The notes under the pieces are model-generated. The model saw only the letters and a program-made list of their open reading frames with translations. It was not told the origin of the DNA and ran no database searches. The position numbers and the translations under genes were made by a program. Below are positions 47,400 to 56,014 of a stretch of DNA of 64,000 nt, in pieces. Origin of the DNA: Bacillota bacterium (GTDB taxonomy: Bacteria > Bacillota > Clostridia > Christensenellales > SZUA-584); NCBI GenBank assembly GCA_023406895.1, contig JAEXTV010000036.1:1-64000 (forward strand), in the 5' to 3' direction. Positions within the stretch are counted from its first letter, which is position 1. The number at the start of each line of letters is the position of its first letter.

Positions 47400-47822
47400 G
47401 AATACTTGAGACGCTTATGATTCTATAATTTATACTGTCCTGAAATAAAGGCCTCTCTATCAACGGCATAATGCTGATTGAGGGGCTTTTTGTTACGTTA
47501 ATACAATATTTCACGATTGTGTATGTAGGGCGCGGCATCATTGACGCACCTGTTGCCACGGCGAAGGCGCGCTTGGGAAATCGCGCCCTACAGACTTATA
47601 CTTGAGACACACCGATGAAGGCTTGGGAAATCGCGGCCTACAGACTTTACAAAGCATAGAATCATTAGACGCAATCTGCTCCTAGTCGCGTTTGTTTGCT
47701 TATTTAAAGACGAAAGGGTTTATTCATGTTGATAGGCATCTTTCACAATACCGCTTTCTTAATATGACGCCATGGGATATAATGGGTTTATTATGAGTTA
47801 TATACACAAAAGGCGGGTCTGT
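47400..47822. repeat. Spacer with terminator and repeats
   Basis: After the xylanase terminator comes a GTAGGGCGCGGC...GCGCGCTTGGGAAATCGCGCCCTAC unit (about 47525-47592) and a second, partly overlapping tail (CTTGGGAAATCGCGGCCTAC, about 47623-47642). A related fragment lies near 3985-4025. No gene seen. Confidence 0.6.
47449..47491 (+). terminator. Terminator of the xylanase gene
   Basis: GCCTC...GAGGGGC with an inner CA/TG-rich stem, then five T. About 50 bases past the stop. Confidence 0.6.
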
Positions 47823-48314
47823 ATGAACAACTGTGAAATATGCGGCGTGCGCGACGATGAACTGGCGCTTTGCGTGCAGACGGTGTGCGCGGCATTTGCG
47901 ACTGTGGCGCAAACCTTCGGGCTTACCGAAGAAAACTGCCCCACAAACGCGGCTTTTATGAAAATCGAACGGCTGCTTTATGACAAAGACAAAGGCAATA
48001 TGATGTACGTGCTGAAAGCAGACGGCCGCATCGCCGGGTTCATGCAGCTTGAAAACAAAGGCGAGGGACGTTTTGAGCTTAAGAACATCGCGGTCGTGCC
48101 GGAATACCGCCATCATGGGTTCGGGAAAATGCTGCTCGATTTCGCCGCGCAAAAGGTGAAGCAGCTCGGCGGCAACAAGATATCCATCGGCATTATTGAA
48201 GAAAACACCGTATTGAGGAGATGGTACGAACAGAACGGCTTTATGCACCTTGGCACCAAAGTGTTTGAGCATTTGCCCTTTACCGTCGGCTTTATGGAAA
48301 TGGTTATCGACTGA
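47823..48314 (+). CDS. GNAT-family N-acetyltransferase
   Basis: 163 residues. Motif A is IAVVPEYRHHGFGKMLLDFA (R/QxxGxG/A pattern), preceded by an LKNIAV strand and followed by ENTVLRRWYEQNGFMHLG. An N-terminal CEICG sequence is unusual but too short for a zinc site. Substrate unknown. I start at 47823 (MNNCE) since the frame upstream has no family similarity. It is 16 bases upstream of the ABC ATPase gene and may be in its operon. Confidence 0.8.
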   Translation: MNNCEICGVRDDELALCVQTVCAAFATVAQTFGLTEENCPTNAAFMKIERLLYDKDKGNMMYVLKADGRIAGFMQLENKGEGRFELKNIAVVPEYRHHGFGKMLLDFAAQKVKQLGGNKISIGIIEENTVLRRWYEQNGFMHLGTKVFEHLPFTVGFMEMVID

Positions 48315-48330
48315 AGGCAGAGGGACATCA

Positions 48331-49158
48331 ATGCAGATACTTTCCGCCGAGCATATCGGCAAAACATATGACGCGCATTGCGTGCTGAAAGATATCAGTC
48401 TTAGCATCGGCAGAGGCGAGGCTGTCGCATTCGTCGGCGAAAACGGTTGCGGCAAAAGCACGCTGATTCGTACTCTGTGCGGGCTGACTCGTCCGACATC
48501 AGGGCACGTTTGCGTATCGACGGATTTACGCCTTGCGTTGGTGCCCGATCGTTTTGACAAGGTCAACATGACGATGCCGCGGTTCATGAGCCATATGCTC
48601 GCGCTTGACGGCGCGAAACCGGACGCAGCAGAGCCTTATTACAAGGCGTTCTTGCTTGACGGCATGCTCGATACGCCGATGAAATATTTAAGCAAGGGCA
48701 CGCTGCAAAAGGCGGCGGTGATTCAGGCGCTCGCGGCCAAGCGCGATATCCTTTTTCTCGATGAACCGCTCTCGGGGCAGGACGCGGCGTCACAGTCTCA
48801 TTTCGCGCAGGAACTGAAAAAGAGAAAAGCGGCAGGTATGGCCATCGTGATGGCCTGCCATGAGCCATTTCTGATCGAGGAGCTTGCGGACACCATCTAT
48901 CAGATTAAAGAAGGCATGCTCATAGACGGCGAAAGCTATGTGTTCGAGCGCGCGAGAACACGCTGCGTGTTTTTGGCTGCGCTTGGCGGTACGGATATCA
49001 TGGTCAAGCTCAAGGCGCTTGGCGCGGAAACCACGGCTTTGGGGCAGCTGGTCAGAATAGAAGCCGACATCAGCCAATCGAAGAAGCTTTTCGCCTTGCT
49101 CACAGCGGACGAAGGCGTGCACATCGTCAAATACGACGAGACGGAGGGCGTATGCTGA
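48331..49158 (+). CDS. ABC transporter ATP-binding protein
   Basis: 275 residues. Walker A is GENGCGKST (about 38-46), the signature is LSKGTLQKAAVIQAL (in place of LSGGQ), and Walker B is DILFLDEPLSGQD. A C-terminal 80-residue extension (after FERARTRCVF) is of the kind seen in exporter ATPases. Start at 48331 follows AGAGGGA; the frame upstream overlaps the acetyltransferase. It pairs with the membrane gene that overlaps its end. Confidence 0.9.
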   Translation: MQILSAEHIGKTYDAHCVLKDISLSIGRGEAVAFVGENGCGKSTLIRTLCGLTRPTSGHVCVSTDLRLALVPDRFDKVNMTMPRFMSHMLALDGAKPDAAEPYYKAFLLDGMLDTPMKYLSKGTLQKAAVIQALAAKRDILFLDEPLSGQDAASQSHFAQELKKRKAAGMAIVMACHEPFLIEELADTIYQIKEGMLIDGESYVFERARTRCVFLAALGGTDIMVKLKALGAETTALGQLVRIEADISQSKKLFALLTADEGVHIVKYDETEGVC

Positions 49159-49877
49159 AGGCTGTTTACAGGTTTGAGAGAGATAAGCTGTTAAGAAGCA
49201 GCCGGATCATTGTGCCGCTGCTGATACTCTTTGCGTACATCGGCATTGCCTATGCGGTCGGGCCGCTCAATATACGAAGCAGCTTCGGCATCTGTGCGAT
49301 TGTGCTTTTTATACTGATGATCAGCATCGGCATGATGGAGGACAATGCCGCTTATGCCATGATTGAGCAGACGATACTTGTACGCTTACGCCGAAAATGG
49401 CTGTTTTACCTCGGCAAGGCGGCGCTGATGGCGGCGGTAAGCCTCGTGTTCGCGGCGGTCGCGGTGCTTGCACCTGTGCTGATCGATCTATCGAGAGGGG
49501 GCGGCCTGTTCAGCCGCGGTATTATGGTTTCTGATGTGCTGTCGGGCTTCGTGCTGTTTGCGCTCACAGGGCTTTGCGGCGGCGTGACGGGGCTGTTTGT
49601 GAATCACAGAATCATCGCCAACCGCAATACGGCGATACTGCTTTGTATTGCGTTTGTGCTGCTGGCTGTTATCAAGGGCGCGATGACCGCGCAGGTGGAG
49701 GCGCTCAAATATATATTGTGGATTCTGCCGCCTGTGCATGATATCAGCGTGACATACAGCAAAAACGAGGCTTTTGATTTCGGCGCGACATGGAGCTATT
49801 TCCTCTGGCTCGCGGGCTATATCGGCATTGAGATTTTTGCCTATGTGGCGATATTGAGAAAAAGAGGCGTGGAGTAA
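49152..49877 (+). CDS. ABC transporter membrane protein
   Basis: 241 residues with about six hydrophobic segments (near 20-36, 46-58, 88-110, 127-148, 160-176 and 214-233), resembling ABC-2-type permeases. Overlaps the ATPase gene by 7 bases. Substrate unknown; such small pairs often export peptides or lipids or give resistance. Confidence 0.8.
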   Translation: MLKAVYRFERDKLLRSSRIIVPLLILFAYIGIAYAVGPLNIRSSFGICAIVLFILMISIGMMEDNAAYAMIEQTILVRLRRKWLFYLGKAALMAAVSLVFAAVAVLAPVLIDLSRGGGLFSRGIMVSDVLSGFVLFALTGLCGGVTGLFVNHRIIANRNTAILLCIAFVLLAVIKGAMTAQVEALKYILWILPPVHDISVTYSKNEAFDFGATWSYFLWLAGYIGIEIFAYVAILRKRGVE

Positions 49878-50718
49878 TAACCAGTCAGCGAGGCCGATTG
49901 TGGTTCGCTAATATTACGCAACACGAACCGTAGGGAACGACCTCCGTGTCGTTCCGCCTGATTATGCCCCGAATGGGGTATGATGCCAGACGACGTACAA
50001 ACCGTCGGCGGCGGGCGATCACTGATCGCCCCTACGGATATTGTTTGCACGAACCGTAGGGAACGACCTCCGTGTCGTTCCTTGCTGGCAAAACCGGTTG
50101 TCGGCGGGCGACACGTGGGTCGCCCCTACAATTCATAGCTCACACAAACTGCGTGACAATGTGCATCATTTAAACCACAAAATCAATCAATCAGCATACC
50201 TGTACCCCGGAGGGGTATATTATTCTGCAGCAGACACGCAATACCCCTTCGGGGAATAGGAATACTCTTTGCTACTTAAAGTGCTTATGGCATGCACACG
50301 AACCGTAGGGAACGACCTCTGTGTCGTTCCGTTAAAACTGGCGTAATCGTTGCCGGCGGGCGACACGTGGGTCGCCCCTACAATTCATAGCTCACTAACT
50401 GCGTGACAATGTGCAGCATCTGCACCCACAAAACCCAACAAACAGTATACCTGTACCCCGGGGTATAGCGAATCCGTATGAGGCGCGCATCTCCCTTCGG
50501 GAAATAGGAATACTCTTTTTTATTTTAAGTGAAGTTAAACGCAACGAACAGCTTCGCACGAACTGTAGGGAACGGTCTTGACCGTTCCGCTTGTTTGCAC
50601 ACTGTGATTATACACATATGCCGCCGGTGGCATCCGATTCATGAAAATAAAACATCCGTGTTTTTTCGCGCCCGCCCTGCAAATACTATGTCTGATTATT
50701 TTTTTGGGAGGATACAGC
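49878..50718. repeat. Cluster of direct repeats (family E)
   Basis: A unit starting CACGAACCGTAGGGAACGAC with an internal GGAACGAC/GTCGTTCC palindrome occurs four times (about 49922-49955, 50048-50081, 50296-50330 and a diverged copy 50556-50589). Each of the first three is followed by a GGCGGGCGA...TCGCCCCTAC unit. These pairs form composite elements with GTAGGG and CCCTAC at opposite ends. Between them lie two copies of a CCTGTACCCCGG...CTTCGGG unit (about 50196-50271, 50440-50518). No gene seen. Confidence 0.7.
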
Positions 50719-51639
50719 ATGATACGCACAGACTTAGCGATGGAAGCGGCACAGGCCGCGGGACAAATACCCGGCGTGGAAGTTTTGAACGACGAGGTGA
50801 GCCCCGGCGTGCAGCGTTCACGCGTCACAGTTTTGAACGAAGAGGGTGAAAAAGCGCTCGGCAAGAAGAAAGGCATCTATGTCACAATTTCGGCGGAACA
50901 GCTTGCGCAGGGGGATGCGGAACTCGATGAACACTGCTCCATCGCTCTGGCGAACGAGATTCGCAATATGGCGGGGGACGCGCTGAATGGCGTGGTGCTC
51001 GTGGTGGGCCTCGGGAACCGCATGGTGACGCCCGACTCACTCGGCCCTTACGTTTGCGACGACGTGTTTGTGACACGCCACATTCACGAATACGCGCCCG
51101 AGGGCATCGACGAGCGGCTCGGCAACGTGAGCGCGATTGCGCCCGGCGTTCTCGGCATTACGGGCATTGAAACAGGCGAGGTGATCGAGGGCGTGGTGGA
51201 GCACATGAAGCCTTCGCTCGTGATCGCGGTGGATTCGCTTGCGTCGCGGAGCCTGGAGCGTGTGCGCACCACAATACAGATCGCCGATACGGGTATTGCG
51301 CCCGGTGCGGGTATCGGCAATAAGCGAAAAGCGCTCGACCAAGAGACACTCGGCGTACCGGTGCTGGCGCTCGGCGTGCCGCTCGTTGTGTACGCGTCCA
51401 CCATCGCAGAAGACCTGATGCAGACTGCCATGGAGAAAACGCCGTCTGATGTGAATGTGCGCCCGGACGTTCAGCGCATTTTCGACGCGATGAAGGATGT
51501 GCAGGGGGCCGAAATGATCGTGACGCCCAAGGAGATCGACAAGGTCGTATCCGACGTCGCGCGCATCATCGCGGACGCGCTCAACATCTCGCTGCACAAA
51601 AACATGACGATTGAGGAAGTCCGGCGGTACATGCATTAA
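50719..51639 (+). CDS. gpr: Germination protease (spore endopeptidase GPR)
   Basis: 306 residues. Degrades small acid-soluble spore proteins when the spore germinates. The RTDLAMEAA start, VVLVVGLGNRMVTPDSLGP (about 95-113), GITGIETGEV and AVDSLASRSLERV are diagnostic for peptidase family A25. Start at 50719, with GGGAGG 7 bases upstream; the longer frame would add a repeat-derived hydrophobic leader. Its place before spoIIP is conserved in spore formers. I could not find a convincing sigma-G promoter in the spacer. Confidence 0.95.
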   Translation: MIRTDLAMEAAQAAGQIPGVEVLNDEVSPGVQRSRVTVLNEEGEKALGKKKGIYVTISAEQLAQGDAELDEHCSIALANEIRNMAGDALNGVVLVVGLGNRMVTPDSLGPYVCDDVFVTRHIHEYAPEGIDERLGNVSAIAPGVLGITGIETGEVIEGVVEHMKPSLVIAVDSLASRSLERVRTTIQIADTGIAPGAGIGNKRKALDQETLGVPVLALGVPLVVYASTIAEDLMQTAMEKTPSDVNVRPDVQRIFDAMKDVQGAEMIVTPKEIDKVVSDVARIIADALNISLHKNMTIEEVRRYMH

Positions 51640-51700
51640 AGTATCGTCACAGGACGTATATGTCCAGCCCGTTTTGCATACCTTTTGATAGGAGTGCAAA

Positions 51701-52765
51701 ATGATGAAGCGACTCAAAGAAGGGCATATCATTCATATGCCCTTTTATCTGTCCGGCAATTCTAAGCGACACCGTTCCTTGTTTATATTAAAAGCCGTTT
51801 TGATCGGTGCCATTTTCATCGGTCTGGCGTTCTCGGCTTTACTGACGCTGCGTATGCAGGAAGCCGTTGCGCGCGGTTCGGCCGGGCTGCCCGCAGACCA
51901 TAACCGCATCGACGCGTCGGGAGCGGAGAATGCTTTTGAGGGCAGCGTCGTTGATCCGCGCCTGTTTATCGGCACCGAAATGCCTGTGATTTACGGTGTG
52001 AACGTTGACGAGACGAAAATCGGTGGGACGGAGAATGGGGAAACACAGCCGCGGCCGGGTTCGGATGATTACCACGATGTGCGGCCCAAAGACTTCAAGA
52101 TGGAGATCCTAGAATTCGCGAATGATTTTCACGTCGGCACACAGGGGCCTCAGATTTTGATTTACCATACTCACACGCTGGAAGCCTACCGCCAGATTGA
52201 AGGCAAAAAATATGTGGAGGCGGGTACGTGGCGAACCGAAGATCACGATAGCTCGGTGGTGGCTGTGGGCGAGATACTCAAAACCGAACTCGAGTCGTAC
52301 GGGTATATCGTATTGCACGACATCACTAACCATGAACCACCTTCGCTTATAACCGCGTACTCGCGTTCGCTTGAGACCATGAAGAAATACGCCAAGGAAT
52401 ACCCTACGCTGCGGGTATTCATCGATGTGCATCGCGATGCAAATATGGATACTTCGGATTTTGTAACGATAGACGGAGAAGAATGTGCGCGCATCATGTT
52501 CGTGGTAGATGACGGAGAGGGTTATGACGTGAAGCCCGACTACGAGTCCAACTTTAAGCTCGCGTATTCAGTCACCAAAGAGCTTGAGAAAATTCACAAG
52601 GGCTTCACACGCCCCGTCTGCATCAAATCTCACAGCCATAACCAGAACGTATCAGATATGTGCCTGCTCATCGAAGTGGGGCACAACGCGAACTCTCTTG
52701 AACAGGCCAAAAACGCCGCCAAATATGCAGCGCTGGCTATAAGCCGTGTGGTGTCAATAGGCTAA
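51701..52765 (+). CDS. spoIIP: Stage II sporulation protein P (copy 1)
   Basis: 354 residues. Peptidoglycan amidase/endopeptidase that works with SpoIID and SpoIIM in engulfment. One transmembrane helix (about 26-46) anchors it, followed by a linker and the SpoIIP domain from about 130. The metal-site segments ILIYHTHTLEAY and RVFIDVHRDA and the C-terminal LIEVGHNANSLEQAKNAAKY are conserved. It is 61 bases after gpr. Strongly similar along its length to the next gene. Confidence 0.94.
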   Translation: MMKRLKEGHIIHMPFYLSGNSKRHRSLFILKAVLIGAIFIGLAFSALLTLRMQEAVARGSAGLPADHNRIDASGAENAFEGSVVDPRLFIGTEMPVIYGVNVDETKIGGTENGETQPRPGSDDYHDVRPKDFKMEILEFANDFHVGTQGPQILIYHTHTLEAYRQIEGKKYVEAGTWRTEDHDSSVVAVGEILKTELESYGYIVLHDITNHEPPSLITAYSRSLETMKKYAKEYPTLRVFIDVHRDANMDTSDFVTIDGEECARIMFVVDDGEGYDVKPDYESNFKLAYSVTKELEKIHKGFTRPVCIKSHSHNQNVSDMCLLIEVGHNANSLEQAKNAAKYAALAISRVVSIG

Positions 52766-52822
52766 GAATCACAAGATGTATATATGCTTTTGGCTTTGCA
52801 TACCTTTAATCAGGAGTGCAAA

Positions 52823-53923
52823 ATGATGAAGAAATTGAGAGCCGGGCGCATGGTGCATGTGCCCCTAAGTCCGCCCCGCCGCCCCAAACGGCACCGTCCC
52901 TTGTTCGTACTAAAAGTTGTTTTGATGGGCGCTATTCTGATCGGTCTGGCGTTTTCAGCCGTGCTGACGCTGCGGATGGGAAAACTGCAGGAAGCCGTCG
53001 CGTTTGGCTCGTCCGAGCTGTCTGCAGACAGTAACCGCATTGACGCGTCGGGCGCGGAGAACGCTTTTGACGGCAGCGTTATCGACCCGCGGCTGATTAT
53101 CGGCACCGAGATGCCCGTGATATACGGCGTGAATGTTGATGAGGCGGAAATCGGCGAAACGGAGCACGAGGAACCGCAGCCTAAGCCGGGCATGGATATT
53201 TACTTTGATGTGCTGCCCGAAGATATCAAGATGGAGATTCTTGATTTCGCGAACGATGCCCCCAAGGATTTTCATATCGGCACACAGGGGCCGCAGATTC
53301 TGATTTATCATACCCACACGCTCGAAGCGTATCGCCAGATTGAAGGCAAGGAATATGTGGAGGCTGGTTCGTGGCGCACTGAAGATCACGACAGCTCTGT
53401 GGTGGCCGTGGGTGAGATGCTCAAGGCCGAGCTGGAGTCGTATGGATACACGGTGCTGCACGACACCACAAACCATGAACCGCCGTCGCTCAAAACCGCG
53501 TATTCGCGTTCGCTTGAGACCATGGAGAAATACGCGAAGGAATACCCGACGCTGCGGGTGTTCATCGATGTGCACCGCGACGCGTATAACGACGTGGAGG
53601 CGGGCAAGAAGGATTTTGTGACGGTGGACGGCAACGAATGCGCGCGCATGATGTTCGTGGTGGGCACGGGCGAAAAGTATGATATCAAGCCGAATTACGA
53701 ATCGAACTACAAGCTCGCGCTGGCGGTGACCAACGAGCTCGAGAATATCTGCAAGGGCATCACGCGTCCCATTCGCGTGAAGACGGGGCGGTATAATCAG
53801 CAGGTGTCGGATATGTGCTTGCTGCTCGAGGTGGGGCATAATGCAAACTCGCTGGAGCAGGCAAAGAACGCCGCGAAGTATGCCGCGCTCGCTCTCAGCC
53901 GTGTGATCGAAGTGGGGCAGTGA
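52823..53923 (+). CDS. Stage II sporulation protein P (copy 2)
   Basis: 366 residues, a tandem paralogue of the preceding gene. The same transmembrane anchor, linker and SpoIIP domain are present, with all the His-containing segments kept (ILIYHTHTLEAY, RVFIDVHRDAY, LLEVGHNANSLEQ). Small insertions distinguish it, for example NDAPKDFHIG and DAYNDVEAGKKD. Upstream DNA is also duplicated (GCATACCTTT, then AGGAGTGCAAAATGATGAAG). Start at 52823 by analogy and by the AGGAG site. Confidence 0.93.
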   Translation: MMKKLRAGRMVHVPLSPPRRPKRHRPLFVLKVVLMGAILIGLAFSAVLTLRMGKLQEAVAFGSSELSADSNRIDASGAENAFDGSVIDPRLIIGTEMPVIYGVNVDEAEIGETEHEEPQPKPGMDIYFDVLPEDIKMEILDFANDAPKDFHIGTQGPQILIYHTHTLEAYRQIEGKEYVEAGSWRTEDHDSSVVAVGEMLKAELESYGYTVLHDTTNHEPPSLKTAYSRSLETMEKYAKEYPTLRVFIDVHRDAYNDVEAGKKDFVTVDGNECARMMFVVGTGEKYDIKPNYESNYKLALAVTNELENICKGITRPIRVKTGRYNQQVSDMCLLLEVGHNANSLEQAKNAAKYAALALSRVIEVGQ

Positions 53924-53928
53924 AGATT

Positions 53929-54264
53929 TTATGGTGAAGGGGTTCGCTGACCGGTGAGCCTCTTTTTGATGAATTCGAGTAGCCTTGTTGTTTCCTCTGC
54001 ACTCAGCAGACGTTTGGGGATTGTAATGACATTACCAGATGATACAATTAGACAAATAGCATATTTTGATTCTTGTGCTTGCTTAAAATTCTGCCAGAGA
54101 TAATTGATCGTTGCTATTTCTCCGGTTAAATGCTCACCAATATCATCAAGTTTTATATGTATTGGTAAGCGTACGATTCTGCTGGAAGCATAAAGTGACT
54201 TAACTTGGCGTTTTATTGATCGTATTGCATAGACAACGGTCAGAAAAATATTTACAAGGCAGTA
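53929..54264 (-). pseudogene. 5'-truncated copy of the adjacent YcxB-like gene
   Basis: A frame open from 54264 to the stop at 53931-53929 has no start codon or ribosome binding site. Its translation ends ICLIVSSGNVITIPKRLLSA then EETTRLLEFIKKRL, which lines up with the end of the neighbouring protein (INAIVLPKRQLSADERDAVLALI type). Its first residues fall at the neighbour's second membrane segment, so about the first 60-70 codons are missing. It starts 5 bases past the neighbour's stop, pointing to a partly deleted tandem duplicate. Confidence 0.65.
53941..53967 (+). terminator. Terminator of the spoIIP pair
   Basis: GGTTCGC and GTGAGCC form a 7-bp stem with two G-T pairs, followed by five T. 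It lies 18 bases past the second spoIIP stop, inside the truncated gene on the other strand. Confidence 0.55.
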
Positions 54265-54268
54265 TTAA

Positions 54269-54769
54269 CTACTTCGATAGCAGCCGCACCTTTTTCGGAC
54301 CGGCTTCTTTTCTTATCAGCGCCAGAACCGCGTCGCGTTCATCTGCACTGAGCTGCCGTTTGGGCAGCACAATCGCATTCGTTTTATGAATATAAAAGAA
54401 AAAGACGGTTTTTGTTTCGATCACCTGAAGCATGTTGCGCCACGCGAGGGTTGTTGTGCCCAAGTTTCCCGTTGTGCTGACACCCGTCTCATCAACAACA
54501 AGGGTGACGGTTCCATTGGCTGAAATGAATGAAGCAAGCGCCTTTTTTGATGCGTTTTTCATGTAAAAGAAAAGACAAAGCGGAAATACTGCGGCAAGTG
54601 CCGCCGGTAATATCATGCTGCGCAGTGAAAACTCATTGCTGGCGAGGTTCACCGCCGCAAAAATCAGAATCACCGCGGCAGGTACAATGGCATAGAGTTT
54701 TCTGTAAACCCGTGATATGAATGCCATGAAATCTGATGCTTGCAGCGCGAGCGTTCGTTTGATTTCCAT
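54269..54769 (-). CDS. YcxB-like membrane protein
   Basis: 166 residues. Two membrane segments (about 25-45 and 55-70) are followed by a soluble domain with the pattern VDETGVSTTGNLGTTTLAWRN...VLPKRQLSADERDAVLALI, typical of the YcxB-like family of unknown function. The Pro-Lys-Arg then Ser-Ala-Asp/Glu-Glu pair is the family mark. A truncated paralogue follows directly. Confidence 0.75.
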   Translation of the reverse strand: MEIKRTLALQASDFMAFISRVYRKLYAIVPAAVILIFAAVNLASNEFSLRSMILPAALAAVFPLCLFFYMKNASKKALASFISANGTVTLVVDETGVSTTGNLGTTTLAWRNMLQVIETKTVFFFYIHKTNAIVLPKRQLSADERDAVLALIRKEAGPKKVRLLSK

Positions 54770-54793
54770 GTTAACTCCTTGTTGATGGGATTC

Positions 54794-55549
54794 TTAGGTG
54801 CTGCACCCGCCGTTGACGCCGATAAACTGTCCCGTCACGCTGCCCGCGTTTTCAGAGAGAAAGTAAAGGATCGCTTCGGTCACTTCGTCTCTGGTGATGC
54901 GCCTGCCGATTGGAATTTTAGATATGGGGATTCGGTCTGCCTCGTCATGCACGCCGGCTTTGGCAGTGCTGCCGGGGGCAACCATATTGACGGTGATACC
55001 GTTTCGTATTTCCTCGAGCGCGAGCGTTTTGGTGAATATCGTCAGCGCACCCTTGTGTATGCCAAAAGGCGCGAGATTCGTCTGGCCTTCCATGTAGTTT
55101 CTCGATGACGCGCCCATCATGATCATACGCCCGAAGTTCTGTTTGCGCATGATGGGCAGGCAGAGCTTAACGAGCCGGAACGGCACATTGAGGATAACCT
55201 CCTGAGACCGCAGCCAGTCGTCTTCCGACAGCTCGCCGATCGGCCCCCAGATATCAATGCCGACGTTATTGACCAGAAAATCCACGCGGCCCCATTGCTG
55301 ATAAGCCGAATGGACGAGCCGCTCAAGGCTGCTTTTGTCCGTCACGTCGCCCTTGACCACGATGCTTTCGGTTTGTAACGATGCCATCGTATCGGTAAAC
55401 GCCTTCGCCTGTTCATCGTTTGATTTGTATACCGTCGCGACCTTCACGCCTCTTTCGGCGAGCCTTTCCGCGAGCCTTAAGCCGATACCGTGCGTCGCGC
55501 CCGTGATGACGGCGGTTTTACCGCGCCAGTAGTCATTCTCAACAACCAT
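54794..55549 (-). CDS. Short-chain dehydrogenase/reductase with Tyr-to-Phe change
   Basis: 251 residues, classical SDR fold. The NAD(P) loop is TGATHGIGLRLAERL (about 16-30), with LVNNVGIDIWG (about 92-102), the Ser region MGASSRNYME, and PGSTAKAG and GQFIGVNGGCST at the end. The catalytic YxxxK motif reads FGIHK, so the Tyr acid/base is Phe; codon TTT is clear. The Lys and Ser are kept. Similar to FabG in overall length, but it may not be a normal oxidoreductase. Stands alone. Confidence 0.85.
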   Translation of the reverse strand: MVVENDYWRGKTAVITGATHGIGLRLAERLAERGVKVATVYKSNDEQAKAFTDTMASLQTESIVVKGDVTDKSSLERLVHSAYQQWGRVDFLVNNVGIDIWGPIGELSEDDWLRSQEVILNVPFRLVKLCLPIMRKQNFGRMIMMGASSRNYMEGQTNLAPFGIHKGALTIFTKTLALEEIRNGITVNMVAPGSTAKAGVHDEADRIPISKIPIGRRITRDEVTEAILYFLSENAGSVTGQFIGVNGGCST

Positions 55550-55600
55550 GCTTATCGCCTTTCTAATCTGACTGAGAGAGACAAAACCTGAGACATAATA

Positions 55601-55858
55601 CTATACAGACGTTTCATTGCTCACTGGCTGCTTTTGGCTCTCAGCGCTTATAGGCCTATCTTTATGCGGCTGAAAGCGTGCTGTCGCAAATAATATGACA
55701 GAGCTGATTAAAAGGCCGACCGCCAATACCATATATCCGATAAAACAAGAGCTGTCCATATTATCGTTGATCGAACCAAACCCGATGAACAGAAAAATGA
55801 AAAAAGTGATGAGCAGAACGGACGCAAAGAAATACCTGAGCTTTTGACCTGTCTCCAT
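55601..55858 (-). CDS. Small membrane protein
   Basis: 85 residues with two hydrophobic segments (about 10-31 and 40-63) and a hydrophilic C-terminal tail (RFQPHKDRPISAESQKQ). I choose the Met at 55858 because AAGGAG lies 10 bases upstream; the longer frame from 55942 would add a third hydrophobic segment. Not recognised. Confidence 0.5.
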   Translation of the reverse strand: METGQKLRYFFASVLLITFFIFLFIGFGSINDNMDSSCFIGYMVLAVGLLISSVILFATARFQPHKDRPISAESQKQPVSNETSV

Positions 55859-55956
55859 CGCGGACAATCTCCTTACATGTTGGCAACAATTTATCGTATG
55901 AATTATCAGTATTATACAGGACAAGGCTAATATTATCAACAAGGCGCAAAGTGCGG

Positions 55957-55986
55957 TTGAAAAAAGTGAGCTCTGTGGAGTATAAT
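55957..55986 (+). promoter_or_regulatory. Promoter of murI
   Basis: TTGAAA (55957-55962), 18 bases, perfect TATAAT (55981-55986), 28 bases before the start codon. Confidence 0.6.
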
Positions 55987-56014
55987 GTTTGCATCATTTC
56001 GTACGGGAGAAAAG

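Noticed and set aside
49922..50589. CRISPR array
   Set aside because: Repeats are long, imperfect, unevenly spaced and interleaved with other repeats; no cas genes are present.
50590..50718. Sigma-G promoter of gpr
   Set aside because: No pair of elements with the right sequence and spacing could be identified.
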